Assembly (NCBI GenBank): GCA_020638635.1
Contig: JACKIE010000013.1
Span: 1 to 64,000 of the forward strand
DNA: 64,000 bases
Direction: 5' to 3'
Source of the DNA: Planctomycetota bacterium
GTDB taxonomy: Bacteria > Planctomycetota > UBA8742 > UBA2392
This document shows, piece by piece, positions 8,981 through 16,411 of the stretch. The translations under genes were made by a program, and so were the position numbers. How positions within the stretch are numbered: the stretch's first letter is position 1; each line of letters opens with the position of its first letter. The notes beneath the pieces are model-generated. The model saw nothing but the letters and a program-made list of their open reading frames with translations. It searched no databases and was not told the origin of the DNA.

Positions 8981-9045
8981 AAGAACCGCAAAGGACCGCT
9001 AAGTACGGCGGATTCTGGCCCTCTTCGCGGTCCTTTGCGGTTCTT
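8981..9045. repeat. Inverted repeat, 19-bp perfect arms
   Basis: AAGAACCGCAAAGGACCGC at 8981-8999 is repeated inverted at 9027-9045, with a 27-bp centre. Related shorter copies (AACCGCTAAG and TCGCGGTTCC) flank it, so the element looks like nested copies of an 'ACCGC-AAGGACCGC' motif. It lies between the operator and the TetR start. It may be a small dispersed repeat or a structured leader. Confidence 0.65.
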
Positions 9046-9129
9046 CGCGGTTCCAGGCATTCTGGAATGCGAGACGCGCGAAACGTGTTGCAGCTTGTGT
9101 AAACAGACTGGATCGTATAGGATCAGACC

Positions 9130-9777
9130 ATGCCCCGGGACGGCACCATCACACGCACGCGCATCCTGGATGCCACACTGGCCCTTGCCATGGAGAAAGG
9201 GCTGGCCGCCACATCGCTTGACGAGATCATCGCCAAGACAGGCATCACCAAGGGCGCGTTCTTCTACCACTTCAAGAACAAGAACGAGCTCGCCATCACG
9301 CTGGTGAAGCGCTTCGCCGAGCAGGACCACGAGATCTACAAAACCGCCACCGCGCGCGTCGAAACCCTCAGCCGCGACCCGCTGCAGCAGGTGCTGCTGC
9401 TCTGCGGCCTCGGCGCCGAGCTCTTTAAAGAAGTGCCCGAGAACCCGGGCTGCCTGATGGCCAGCTACTGCTACCAGGGCGATCTCTGGAGCGAAGAAGC
9501 CCGCCAGGTCTGCGAGGTCGCGCTGAAGGAATGGGCCGACTGGATCGAGGCGAAGCTGAAGCAGGCCGCGAAGAAGACCCCGCCCGCCGTGCCGGTCGAT
9601 CTGCGCCAGGTATCGGAGATGTTCCAGGTGATATTCGAGGGCGCGTTCATCCTGGCGCGCACCTACAACCAGCCCGACATCATCGCCCGGCAGGTGCTCG
9701 CCTACCGCGACATGCTGGAGGCGCTGCTCAAACCGGCCGCCAAGCCCAGGCGCAAGGCCTCCTCTCGCCGTGATTGA
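9130..9777 (+). CDS. TetR/AcrR family transcriptional regulator
   Basis: The 215-residue protein has a TetR-type N-terminal helix-turn-helix: TRTRILDATLALAMEKGLAA, then TSLDEIIAKTGITKGAFFYH and FKNKNEL. The C-terminal ligand-binding domain contains ENPGCLMASYCYQGDLW. It is divergent from the hydroxylase gene, whose upstream region carries a 22-bp palindrome, so repression of a lipid-modifying enzyme in response to a small ligand is the likely role. The basic tail (KPRRKASSRRD) is unusual but short. The start ATG has only a weak ribosome binding site. Confidence 0.92.
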   Translation: MPRDGTITRTRILDATLALAMEKGLAATSLDEIIAKTGITKGAFFYHFKNKNELAITLVKRFAEQDHEIYKTATARVETLSRDPLQQVLLLCGLGAELFKEVPENPGCLMASYCYQGDLWSEEARQVCEVALKEWADWIEAKLKQAAKKTPPAVPVDLRQVSEMFQVIFEGAFILARTYNQPDIIARQVLAYRDMLEALLKPAAKPRRKASSRRD

Positions 9778-9883
9778 ACGGTGACAATTTACACCGGTAA
9801 TCAGTGGCAATGACCTTGGCGCGCCGGCTACAATTTCCGGGCTGATGGCGGGCAGGTGCGAACCGCCACACGGAGGAGGAATC

Positions 9884-10735
9884 ATGAAGAAGCTTTCGAT
9901 CCTGGTTGCGCTGTGCGCCTTCGCGGCGCTGACGGCGCAGCCGCTGTTTGCCGGCCCTGGCTGATGAGGAACCAAGACCGCGGGCGGTGCGCCCGCGCCA
10001 AAAAGCAACGTTCCCAAGGGGCCGACCGTAGTTCAGCCCTCTACCTGTAGCGCCAGCGATTCCGTCGTAAATGACGCCGCAGAATCCAAAAAGCCGCTGG
10101 TGCTGCTGATCGCCAAGGGCGAAGGCACCTGCTTCAAGCAGGGCGATTTCAGCACGCTCGAAAGCCGCGCCATTTTCGTGAAGGTTCCCTGGCGCGCCGA
10201 CAAGCTTGAGGAATCGGCCTCGCCGGTCCCGACCAGCAAGCTGCTCTCGCCCAACCCGTCCGCCGCCTACGAGGTCAAGGGCGACAAACCCTGCCTGCTC
10301 GTGTGCGACTGGTTCGGCAACGAGTACTTCCGCATGGAAGAGGAAGTTTCGGTCGAGGAGTTGACCAAGTTCCTGCTGAAGGTGAACGAAGAGATCAAGG
10401 ACAACATCGAGAAGCTTCAGAAGAACTACGACAAGGCCAAGACCTCCCGTGACGGCGGTGACCGTAAGAACGCCATCAAGGGTATCCTGAAAAACTTCAA
10501 GATGGACGTGGTCGGCTTCGATCCGCAGCTCAAAACAATTGAGATGTACAACCAGCTCATCGAAGAAGGCCGCACGGAAGCCAAGGAAAAGCACGCGCGC
10601 AACGACCTTGAGGGCCTGAAGTCGATGCTGAAGGAATTCAAAGGCACCGACCTTGAGCCGGAACTGGAAGAGATGCTCAAGAACCCGGTAGGCGCTGACG
10701 CCAACCCAACCACGCAGGACAAGAAGGACAAGTAA
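9884..10735 (+). CDS. Exported protein with two in-frame TGA codons after the signal peptide (possible selenoprotein or pseudogene)
   Basis: The ATG at 9884 follows a strong GGAGGAGGA site and encodes a signal peptide, MKKLSILVALCAFAALTAQP then LFAGPG. TGA TGA follows at 9962-9967. The same frame then continues without a stop to TAA at 10733-10735, first as a linker (GTKTAGGAPAPKSNVPKGPT), then as a thioredoxin-fold-like segment (KKPLVLLIAKGEGTCFKQGD), then as a charged helical C-terminus. The frame kept on both sides, and a linker that is sensible only in this frame, argue for one gene. A hairpin CGCGGGCG-GTG-CGCCCGCG at 9979-9997 starts exactly 11 nt after the second TGA, as in bacterial SECIS elements. 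The alternatives are a pseudogene or an assembly error. Without recoding, translation of the 3' part would need a poor internal GTG at 10100. Confidence 0.6.
9979..9997 (+). promoter_or_regulatory. SECIS-like hairpin 11 nt after tandem TGA
   Basis: An 8-bp perfect stem with a GTG loop (or a GGTGC loop if the top pair opens) starts 11 nt after the second of two in-frame TGA codons. The spacing and the G-containing apical loop agree with the known minimal E. coli fdhF SECIS design, although the bulged U of that element is not evident. GC-rich sequence makes chance hairpins common, so the identification rests on the repeated spacing at 29629-29643. Confidence 0.4.
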
Positions 10736-10748
10736 GCTGTATCCAACC

Positions 10749-10786
10749 AACCCGGGCGGCCAAGCGGCCGCCCGGGTTTGATTTTT
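10749..10786 (+). terminator. Intrinsic terminator
   Basis: A 13-bp stem AACCCGGGCGGCC with its complement and an AAGC loop (10749-10778) is followed by TGATTTTT. It lies 14 bp after the stop of the interrupted exported-protein gene, which suggests that gene is a functioning transcription unit. Confidence 0.85.
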
Positions 10787-10830
10787 CCCCTGCAGACGGG
10801 CTGTCCGCGCCCCTGGCTCGCCGCTGCAAC

Positions 10831-11126
10831 TTCAGCGATCAACTGCTGCCAGAACTCTGCGGGGGTCTGCGCAGCAAACGTATCGGGGCCAAAGCATTGC
10901 TTTAGCCCTGATAAGAGAAGGTCTCGGTACATCACGGGCAAATCAGCTCGCGGCTGCTGCTTCCGCGATCAACTGCTGCCAGAACTCGGCCGGCGTTTGC
11001 GCAGCAAACGTATCGGGGCCAAAGCACTGCTTTGGCCCCGGTAAGAGAAGGTTTCGGTACGTCACGGGCAAATCAGCACGCGGCTGCTTCTTCAGCGATC
11101 AACTGCTGCCAGAACTCTGCCGGCAT
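10831..11126. repeat. Tandem 130-bp repeat, two full copies and a partial third
   Basis: The unit starting at TTCAGCGATCAACTGCTGCC recurs at 10831, 10961 and 11091 with a period of exactly 130 bp and a few substitutions. The partial third copy is the 3' end of the MamK-like gene. On the reverse strand each unit re-encodes the gene's last residues (PAEFWQQLIAE) followed by the same downstream sequence. The middle copy holds a hairpin, GGGGCCAAAGCA and its complement, at 11016-11040. The array therefore looks like duplication of the gene's 3' end plus its terminator. Confidence 0.85.
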
Positions 11127-12164
11127 ATCCTTAGCCAACGATAAAGCCCCGTTAGCCCCCGCGTACACCGGCTCGGTCACCTTGGCCACCTTGCCCCCGC
11201 CCATCTGGTTCAGCTTGCGCTCGATGGCCTTGTCCAGCCCGATGATCTGGCTGCCGCCACCGGCCAACAGCACGTGGTTGCGCATGTTGGCCTGGAATTC
11301 CGGGTCGTAGTCCGCAATCAGCTCGTGCAGGCCGTCCACGATCTCCGGCACGATGCTCTCCACGGCCTGTTTGATCACGTCGGTAATGTCGAACTCGGTG
11401 GGCACGCCCTTCACCGGCAGGGTCACGACCACCGGCTCGTCCACGCGGGCCAGCGCGGCGTGCTTTTCCTTGATCTGCTTCAGCATGTTGATGGTGAAGC
11501 TGGCGCCCGGGCAGGCTTCCTTCATCAGCTCGAACAGCTTGCGGTCCACGGCGTCGCCGGCGGCGCTTACCGTGCGCTGGTCTTCCGGCGCGGGCAGGCT
11601 GCCGTGCATGCGGCACAGGTCGGTGGTGCCGGCGCCGATGTCGATCACCAGCGTGTCTTCCAGGAATTGCAGGCCGTAGGCGACGGCGAAGGGCTCGCTG
11701 CAGATCATCACGCAGTCAAGAATGCCGCGCGCGGCCTCAAGCAGCATTTTCTGGGCATGGATGCTGGCCTGTGCGGGCGCGCCGATCACGCCGTACACCA
11801 GCTCGTCGGCCCTGGGGTTGGCCTTGGCCACCACGTGTTCCAGCAGGTCCCGCACGGCCTGCTTGGTCTTGGCGGCGTCGCGGTTGAGGGTGGTGTCGAG
11901 GTCGCGGTATTTGACGGCGCCCTTTTCCATGGGGCGGTAGACGTCGCAGGAGTGCTTGTGGCGCCAGGCGTCCGCGCCGAACAGCTTGTCGCGGCCGAGG
12001 GCCTTCATGGAGATCACGTCGCGCGGGTAGGCCACGATGGAGTCCACGGCCGTGCGTACACCGTTGGAAGCGGCAATGGCGGCGTGGGAAGTGCCCAGGT
12101 CGATGCCGACGTAAAGCACGCCGTCAGCAGGCTTGGAAGCGGGAGCATTGGCGGAAGGCTGCAT
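11073..12164 (-). CDS. mamK: MamK-like bacterial actin
   Basis: This actin-superfamily ATPase should form cytoplasmic filaments. The 363 residues hold phosphate-1 LYVGIDLGTSHAAIAASNG, phosphate-2 VIDIGAGTTDLCRMHGSLPA and the adenosine motif LLAGGGSQIIGLD. YPRDVISMKALGR, CSEPFAVAYGL and the ending GALSLAKDMPAEFWQQL resemble MamK of magnetotactic bacteria more than MreB or ParM. No other magnetosome genes are nearby, so this is a MamK relative with another, unknown positioning role. The ATG at 12164 has GGAG upstream. The C-terminus is repeated downstream in 130-bp units. It appears monocistronic. Confidence 0.85.
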   Translation of the reverse strand: MQPSANAPASKPADGVLYVGIDLGTSHAAIAASNGVRTAVDSIVAYPRDVISMKALGRDKLFGADAWRHKHSCDVYRPMEKGAVKYRDLDTTLNRDAAKTKQAVRDLLEHVVAKANPRADELVYGVIGAPAQASIHAQKMLLEAARGILDCVMICSEPFAVAYGLQFLEDTLVIDIGAGTTDLCRMHGSLPAPEDQRTVSAAGDAVDRKLFELMKEACPGASFTINMLKQIKEKHAALARVDEPVVVTLPVKGVPTEFDITDVIKQAVESIVPEIVDGLHELIADYDPEFQANMRNHVLLAGGGSQIIGLDKAIERKLNQMGGGKVAKVTEPVYAGANGALSLAKDMPAEFWQQLIAEEAAAC

Positions 12165-12856
12165 GAGAGATCTCCGGTTAAATGAAGCTGCCAACCAAAG
12201 ATCGGCACCCCAGCGCGAGGTACTTAAGGGAAAGGGTGCAATTCGGCATCAAATCCAAGCCCAGCCCGCACCTGTCCGACGTAGCCTTGGCGACGTCGGA
12301 AGGGCTGGGGAACACGCGGATGCAGATCGGCCACTTCACAGCAGGCATCTAGTTGGCTCGCAGTTCAGCAGCCGAAGGCTGCGTCATAGATTAGCCCGGG
12401 GTGTGAGCCCCGGGTTTTCGTTCGGTATGTCGCCTGAGCCCCCAAAGGGGGCGTTATAGGGGTGCATGTTCGGCTATGCCGCCCCCTTCGGGGGCTCGAC
12501 TGGCGACGACGTTTTGTTCCCGGCCCTTACGGACCGGGCTAATTTATGACGCCCCCTTCGGGGGTTGGTTCAAGCGACGACTTTGCCGCCCGTTTCAAGC
12601 GCGTTCGTTTGGCGAACCCAGGGCCACTCCGCCTTCGCCAGTCCCCATACCTGGCCGGCCGGGTTTTCACGCATATCCGGCACCCCTGCCGGTTTTCTGG
12701 CGGCTCGGCTTGCTGATTTCGTTGCGAATGGCCGAAAACTGGCGCTTTGGGGTGCTATCCTGTGCCCTCCCTGGCTGGCACGATGCTTGCAACCTAACCG
12801 GCCGGGACTGGTCTAACCCCCGCGTCCGTGCGTCGCGCGGAACACAAGGAGTACCC
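12165..12856. other. Long intergenic region with GC hairpins
   Basis: About 690 bp separate the divergent MamK-like and DUF6600 genes, and no credible gene was found. Between 12394 and 12565 lie closely spaced hairpins: CCCGGGG/CCCCGGG around TGTGAG followed by TTTT (12394-12418), GCCCCC-AAA-GGGGGC (12438-12452), GCCCCC-TTC-GGGGGC (12481-12495), CCCGG/CCGGG (12519-12538) and GCCCCC-TTC-GGGGG (12551-12564). The last 250 bp hold the leader of the downstream lipoprotein gene, with AAGGAG just before its ATG. Confidence 0.7.
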
Positions 12857-14518
12857 ATGAAACGCCTCTTCCATCTCACGTTCGCCGGGCTGGCGCTGGG
12901 CGCGCTGGCGCTGATCGGCGCCTGCTCCAGCCGTACTGTGGTCGTGCATGAGCACCACTACGAAACCACGCCCGAGCCGGAACCGGAACCCGAGCCGCAG
13001 CCGGAACCCGTGGTGGTCGAGGTCGAGTTCTCATACTTCCACGATTCCCTTTCATCCCACGGCACCTGGGTCTACCTCGATGGCTACGGCGACTGCTGGT
13101 ACCCCAGCGACGTTGACGACGACTGGCGTCCCTACCACCACGGCCACTGGGTCTGGATCGACGAGTGCGGCTGGTACTGGGTCAGCTACTACTCGTGGGG
13201 TTGGGCCTGCGAGCACTACGGCCGCTGGATCTACCTGCACGGCCGCTGGCACTGGGTGCCCGGCTACGAGTGGAGCGGCGGCTGGGTGGTGTGGTGCGAA
13301 GGCGGCGGCTACGTGGGCTGGGCGGCGCTGCCCCCGACCATCATCTGGGACGACCGCGACGGCTGCCGCACCGGCGGCGTGGTGTGGGAGGTCGAGATCC
13401 ACGAGTACTGCTGGGTGTTCGTGACCTGCAACCGCTTCGGCCAGCGCAACCTGCACCGCTACGCGGAAAACACACGTCAGACCAAGGCCCTGCTGCGCCG
13501 CGCCAGCGTGCGAGGCTGCCTGACGGCCGAGCGTGGCAGGCCGATGAACCGGGCCATTCGCTTTGAGGAGGCCGAAGAGTTCAGCGGCCAGAAGCCGCCG
13601 CGGCGGAAGTTCAAGGACGAGCGGGACGAGAAGAGCCGCCCGGATAACCGCGACGACGGCCAGCTGGTGTACGTGTACCGCCCCAGGGTGAAGAAGCCGA
13701 AGAACAACGCCGACCAGGAAGCGCGCGAGAAGGCCGAGAAGGAAAAGGCCGAGCGCGAGAAGAAGGAACGGGAAGAGAAGGAGAAGAAGGAGAAGGAAGC
13801 GCGCGAGAAGGCCGAGAAGGAAAAGGCTGAGCGCGAAAAGAAGGAACGCGAGGAGAAGGAGAAGAAGGAGAAGGAAGAGCGCGAGAAGGCTGAGAAGGAG
13901 AAGGCTGAACGCGAGAAGAAGGAACGCGAAGAGAAAGAAAAGAAGCAGAAGGAAGAGGCCGACCGCAAAGCCAAAGAGGACGCCGAGCGCAAGGCGAAAG
14001 AGGAACGTGATCGGAACGCCAAAGAAGAAGCCGACCGGAAAGCCAAAGAAGAAGCCGAACGCAAGGCAAAAGAAGAGCGCGAAAAGGCCGAGAAGGAGAA
14101 GGCCGAGCGCGAGAAGAAAGAGCGGGAAGAGAAGGAAAAGCGCGAGAAGGAAGAGGCGGAGCGCAAGGCAAAGGAAGAGCGTGACCGCAAGGCCAAGGAA
14201 GAGGCCGAGCGGAGAGCCAAGGAGGACGCCGACCGTAAGGCGAAAGAAGAAGCCGACCGGAAGGCCAGGGAAGAAGCCGACCGCAAGGCGAGAGAAGAAG
14301 CCGAGCGGAAGGCCAAAGAAGAAGCAGACCGGAAAACGAGAGAAGAGGCCGAACGCAAAGCCAAGGAAGAACAGGAGAAGAAGCAGAAAGAGGAACAGGC
14401 CAAGCGCGAGAAGGAAGAAAAGGAAAAGAAAGAAAAGGAGGAGCGGGAGAAGCAGGAGAAGGAAGAGAAAGAAAAGAAGGAAAAAGAAGAGAAGGAAAAC
14501 AACGGCAAGAACAAGTAA
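12857..14518 (+). CDS. DUF6600-type lipoprotein with a long Lys/Glu-rich helix
   Basis: The 553-residue protein starts with a lipoprotein signal peptide (lipobox LIGAC, about residues 18-22), then a Pro/Glu-rich spacer. Residues 55-190 form a Trp/Tyr/Gly-rich module (WRPYHHGHWVW, YYSWGWACEHYGRW, GGYVGWAALPP) typical of DUF6600. From about residue 285 to the end it is almost only Lys, Glu, Arg, Ala and Asp in repeats such as EKAEREKKEREEKEKKEKE. This is the signature of a charged single alpha helix, here some 270 residues or roughly 40 nm. A membrane-anchored stalk that reaches across the periplasm or ties envelope layers is a reasonable inference. AAGGAG precedes the ATG. Function is unknown. 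Confidence 0.8.
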   Translation: MKRLFHLTFAGLALGALALIGACSSRTVVVHEHHYETTPEPEPEPEPQPEPVVVEVEFSYFHDSLSSHGTWVYLDGYGDCWYPSDVDDDWRPYHHGHWVWIDECGWYWVSYYSWGWACEHYGRWIYLHGRWHWVPGYEWSGGWVVWCEGGGYVGWAALPPTIIWDDRDGCRTGGVVWEVEIHEYCWVFVTCNRFGQRNLHRYAENTRQTKALLRRASVRGCLTAERGRPMNRAIRFEEAEEFSGQKPPRRKFKDERDEKSRPDNRDDGQLVYVYRPRVKKPKNNADQEAREKAEKEKAEREKKEREEKEKKEKEAREKAEKEKAEREKKEREEKEKKEKEEREKAEKEKAEREKKEREEKEKKQKEEADRKAKEDAERKAKEERDRNAKEEADRKAKEEAERKAKEEREKAEKEKAEREKKEREEKEKREKEEAERKAKEERDRKAKEEAERRAKEDADRKAKEEADRKAREEADRKAREEAERKAKEEADRKTREEAERKAKEEQEKKQKEEQAKREKEEKEKKEKEEREKQEKEEKEKKEKEEKENNGKNK

Positions 14519-14549
14519 AGCCCGCGATTCCTACCCCTCAAAGCACAGC

Positions 14550-14572
14550 GGCGGCCGAGATGGCCGCCTTTT
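14550..14572 (+). terminator. Intrinsic terminator
   Basis: GGCGGCC-GAGAT-GGCCGCC followed by TTTT lies 31 bp after the stop of the DUF6600 lipoprotein gene. Confidence 0.75.
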
Positions 14573-14594
14573 GCTGTCAACGGAGCAATCGTGC

Positions 14595-14903
14595 TTACTT
14601 GCGCCGTGATCCGGCAAGCTTGATGATCTGCTGCAGCCGCGCCACGGGCTCCGCGGCGGGGGGCTGGGGCTCACTCGTGATGAAGCTCGCCAGCCAGGCA
14701 GACGCATAATCAGCCATTTTCCGCGCCACGCCTTCGTTGGAAAGCGGACGGAACACCGCGGTGCTGACGGGCGAATCCGGGTCGCCGCCCATTTCCTCGG
14801 GCGTTTCGTACCAGACGTGGCCCATGTTCATGAGGGTGGGGCATTCGGGCATGCCGAACTCCTTCACCAGCTTCTGGTACAGTTGTACGGCCTCGTTGGG
14901 CAT
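14595..14903 (-). CDS. Small hypothetical protein
   Basis: This 102-residue cytoplasmic protein is rich in Pro, Glu and Ala and has the segment LMNMGHVWYETPEEMGGDPD. There is no signal peptide, membrane segment or recognised domain. It is convergent with the DUF6600 gene and divergent from the ECF sigma gene. Its reading frame is the only credible one in the interval, but the ribosome binding site is weak. Confidence 0.5.
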   Translation of the reverse strand: MPNEAVQLYQKLVKEFGMPECPTLMNMGHVWYETPEEMGGDPDSPVSTAVFRPLSNEGVARKMADYASAWLASFITSEPQPPAAEPVARLQQIIKLAGSRRK

Positions 14904-14986
14904 GGTGCTGATGGTAAGCAGGAACGCGCCATCCCGCCAGCGTGAATGGGCAAGATGGGCAGGGGGCGAAAAATTTTTACCCCGGC

Positions 14987-15017
14987 GGGAACCATTGACG
15001 TAATGGTCGGGTCTCTT
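14987..15017 (+). promoter_or_regulatory. Possible ECF-type promoter of the sigma operon
   Basis: GGGAACC at 14987-14993 matches the ECF -35 class (GGAAC core). GTCTCTT at 15011-15017, 17 bp further, resembles a GTC-type -10. It lies 20 bp before the sigma factor ATG, so autoregulation of the operon is plausible. The -10 match is partial. Confidence 0.4.
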
Positions 15018-15036
15018 TCACGGACATGGAACACGG

Positions 15037-15561
15037 ATGCCGGGCCAAGGCACGAATGACAACCTGCCAGCAGGCCCCGGCAGCACGTCGCAAGGCGACG
15101 AGTTCCGGGTGTTGTTTGAGCGTTATCACGACGCCGTGTTCCGCCAGATCGCGCTGATGCTGGGGCGCGATTCCGCCGCCGCAGAGGACGTGGCCCAGGA
15201 GACCTGGTGGCGGATCGCGCGCAACTTGAAAACCTTTGAATGGCGCTCGGGCTTTTACGCGTGGGCCTGCAGCATCGCCGGTAACGAAGTCAAGCGCTGG
15301 TGGGGCCGCAATCGCAGGCCCGTAAGCCTGGAGGCTGAGCCAAGTGAGGACCCGCGCGAAGGGCGCGAACGCGACGAGCTGGTGCGGGAGGCCCTGCGGC
15401 GCATCCCCGAGGAATTCCGGCAGCCGCTGCTGCTGGACCTGTGGGAAGGCATGAGCATCGCGGAGATCAGCATTGCGCTGGGCGTGCCGGAAGGGACCGT
15501 GAAGTCCCGGCTGTACCGAGCGCGAGAAAAGTTCAGGCAAGCCTGGCAGGAACTGCAGTAG
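15037..15561 (+). CDS. ECF-family RNA polymerase sigma factor
   Basis: The 174-residue protein has region 2 (FRVLFERYHDAVFRQIALML, then AEDVAQETWWRIARNL) and region 4 (LRRIPEEFRQPLLLDLWEGM, then SIAEISIALGVPEGTVKSRL). Regions 1.1 and 3 are absent, which defines the ECF class. It directs RNA polymerase to stress or envelope promoters. It is followed at 21 bp by a single-pass membrane protein and then a second one, so the three form an operon of sigma factor, likely anti-sigma partner and sensor-like protein. Confidence 0.93.
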   Translation: MPGQGTNDNLPAGPGSTSQGDEFRVLFERYHDAVFRQIALMLGRDSAAAEDVAQETWWRIARNLKTFEWRSGFYAWACSIAGNEVKRWWGRNRRPVSLEAEPSEDPREGRERDELVREALRRIPEEFRQPLLLDLWEGMSIAEISIALGVPEGTVKSRLYRAREKFRQAWQELQ

Positions 15562-15581
15562 GGGCGTCGCCGGAAACAAAG

Positions 15582-16394
15582 ATGAACGAAGACTTCGACA
15601 AACTGATCCGCAACGCCAAACCCGCCGTGCCTGAAGGGGCCCGCGCCAGGGTGCTGGAACACGTGGAGGCGCACGGTGCGGTCGCCTCCGCGCCGGCGCC
15701 CTGGCGCGTGCTCTTGCGCGCGGCAGCGCTGGTGCTGCTGGCGGTGTTCGCGGGCGTGGCGGCGGCACTGGCTGGTCGGCCGGAGCCCGCCCCGGCCGGC
15801 GATCCGGTGGCGGAGCTTGCCGCCGAAGTGAAAGCGCTGGATGCGCAGGTAGCCGCCCTGGAACGTGATTCCGCGGCACTGCAACTGGCGAAGCTGCAAG
15901 CCGAAGTGGCGGCCCTGGAGACCCGGCGACAGGCATTCGAACAGGCGGTGACGGGGCTGGTGGAAGCCCATGAACTGTGCGAGCGCGAGGAGTGGCGCCA
16001 GCGTCACATCGAGCACATGCGCCGCCACTACGCCGAAGAGCAGGAAGCCACGATCGAACGCCTGCGCAGCGAGCTGAACCTGAGCGCCGAGCAGGAGAAG
16101 GAAGTGCGCGCGCTGTTGACTGAGGCGGGCAAGCAGGCTGAAGGGCTGATCGGCGAGGTCTATACCAGCGGCCGCCGCCGCCATGACCCGCGCATGCACG
16201 ACAAGTTCGCGCAACTGGCGAGCGAGACGGAAACGCAACTGAACGCGCTGCTGAACGAGCAACAGCGCGGGCGGATGGCCGGGCCCACGGGGATCGTGAG
16301 CTCGGAACCTGAGGACTGGGCGCCGCGGTCGGATTTCCGCGACGCAACGGACCTCGATGTCTGGACGAACTGGATCAATGTAACGCGCGAATAG
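15582..16394 (+). CDS. Membrane protein, probable anti-sigma partner
   Basis: The 270-residue protein has a short cytoplasmic N-terminus (about 40 residues, starting MNEDFDKLIRNAKPAVPEGA), one membrane segment (LLRAAALVLLAVFAGVAAAL) and a long extracytoplasmic part. That part contains a coiled coil (residues 75-170) and a helix with LNLSAEQEKEVRALL, like the LTxxQ motif of Spy/CpxP-type periplasmic stress proteins. No canonical zinc anti-sigma HxxxCxxC motif is seen. Its place directly after an ECF gene makes a sigma-binding role likely but unproven. Confidence 0.65.
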   Translation: MNEDFDKLIRNAKPAVPEGARARVLEHVEAHGAVASAPAPWRVLLRAAALVLLAVFAGVAAALAGRPEPAPAGDPVAELAAEVKALDAQVAALERDSAALQLAKLQAEVAALETRRQAFEQAVTGLVEAHELCEREEWRQRHIEHMRRHYAEEQEATIERLRSELNLSAEQEKEVRALLTEAGKQAEGLIGEVYTSGRRRHDPRMHDKFAQLASETETQLNALLNEQQRGRMAGPTGIVSSEPEDWAPRSDFRDATDLDVWTNWINVTRE

Positions 16395-16411
16395 CGCCCC
16401 AAGGAGAGAAG

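Noticed and set aside
8542..10017. 491-residue reverse-strand frame across the hydroxylase, TetR and exported-protein region
   Set aside because: It overlaps well-supported genes on both strands and reads as an antisense shadow rich in His, Gln and Val.
9964..10050. Short frame starting at the ATG that overlaps the first TGA of the interrupted gene
   Set aside because: It gives 28 residues of Arg/Ser-rich sequence in a shifted frame and has no separate ribosome binding site. The original frame continues much further.
9884..10735. A genetic code in which TGA is always a sense codon
   Set aside because: TGA ends many normal genes here, such as the TetR gene, the MamK-like gene and the Wzz-like gene, so general reassignment is excluded. 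Only local recoding remains possible.
10831..11126. CRISPR-like array
   Set aside because: The repeat unit is 130 bp with no unique spacers, and it derives from a gene's 3' end. No cas genes are present.
13477..14580. Long reverse-strand frame rich in Ser/Phe opposite the stalk lipoprotein
   Set aside because: It is the complement of Lys/Glu repeats (AAG/GAG read as CTT/CTC) and has no start signal or plausible composition.
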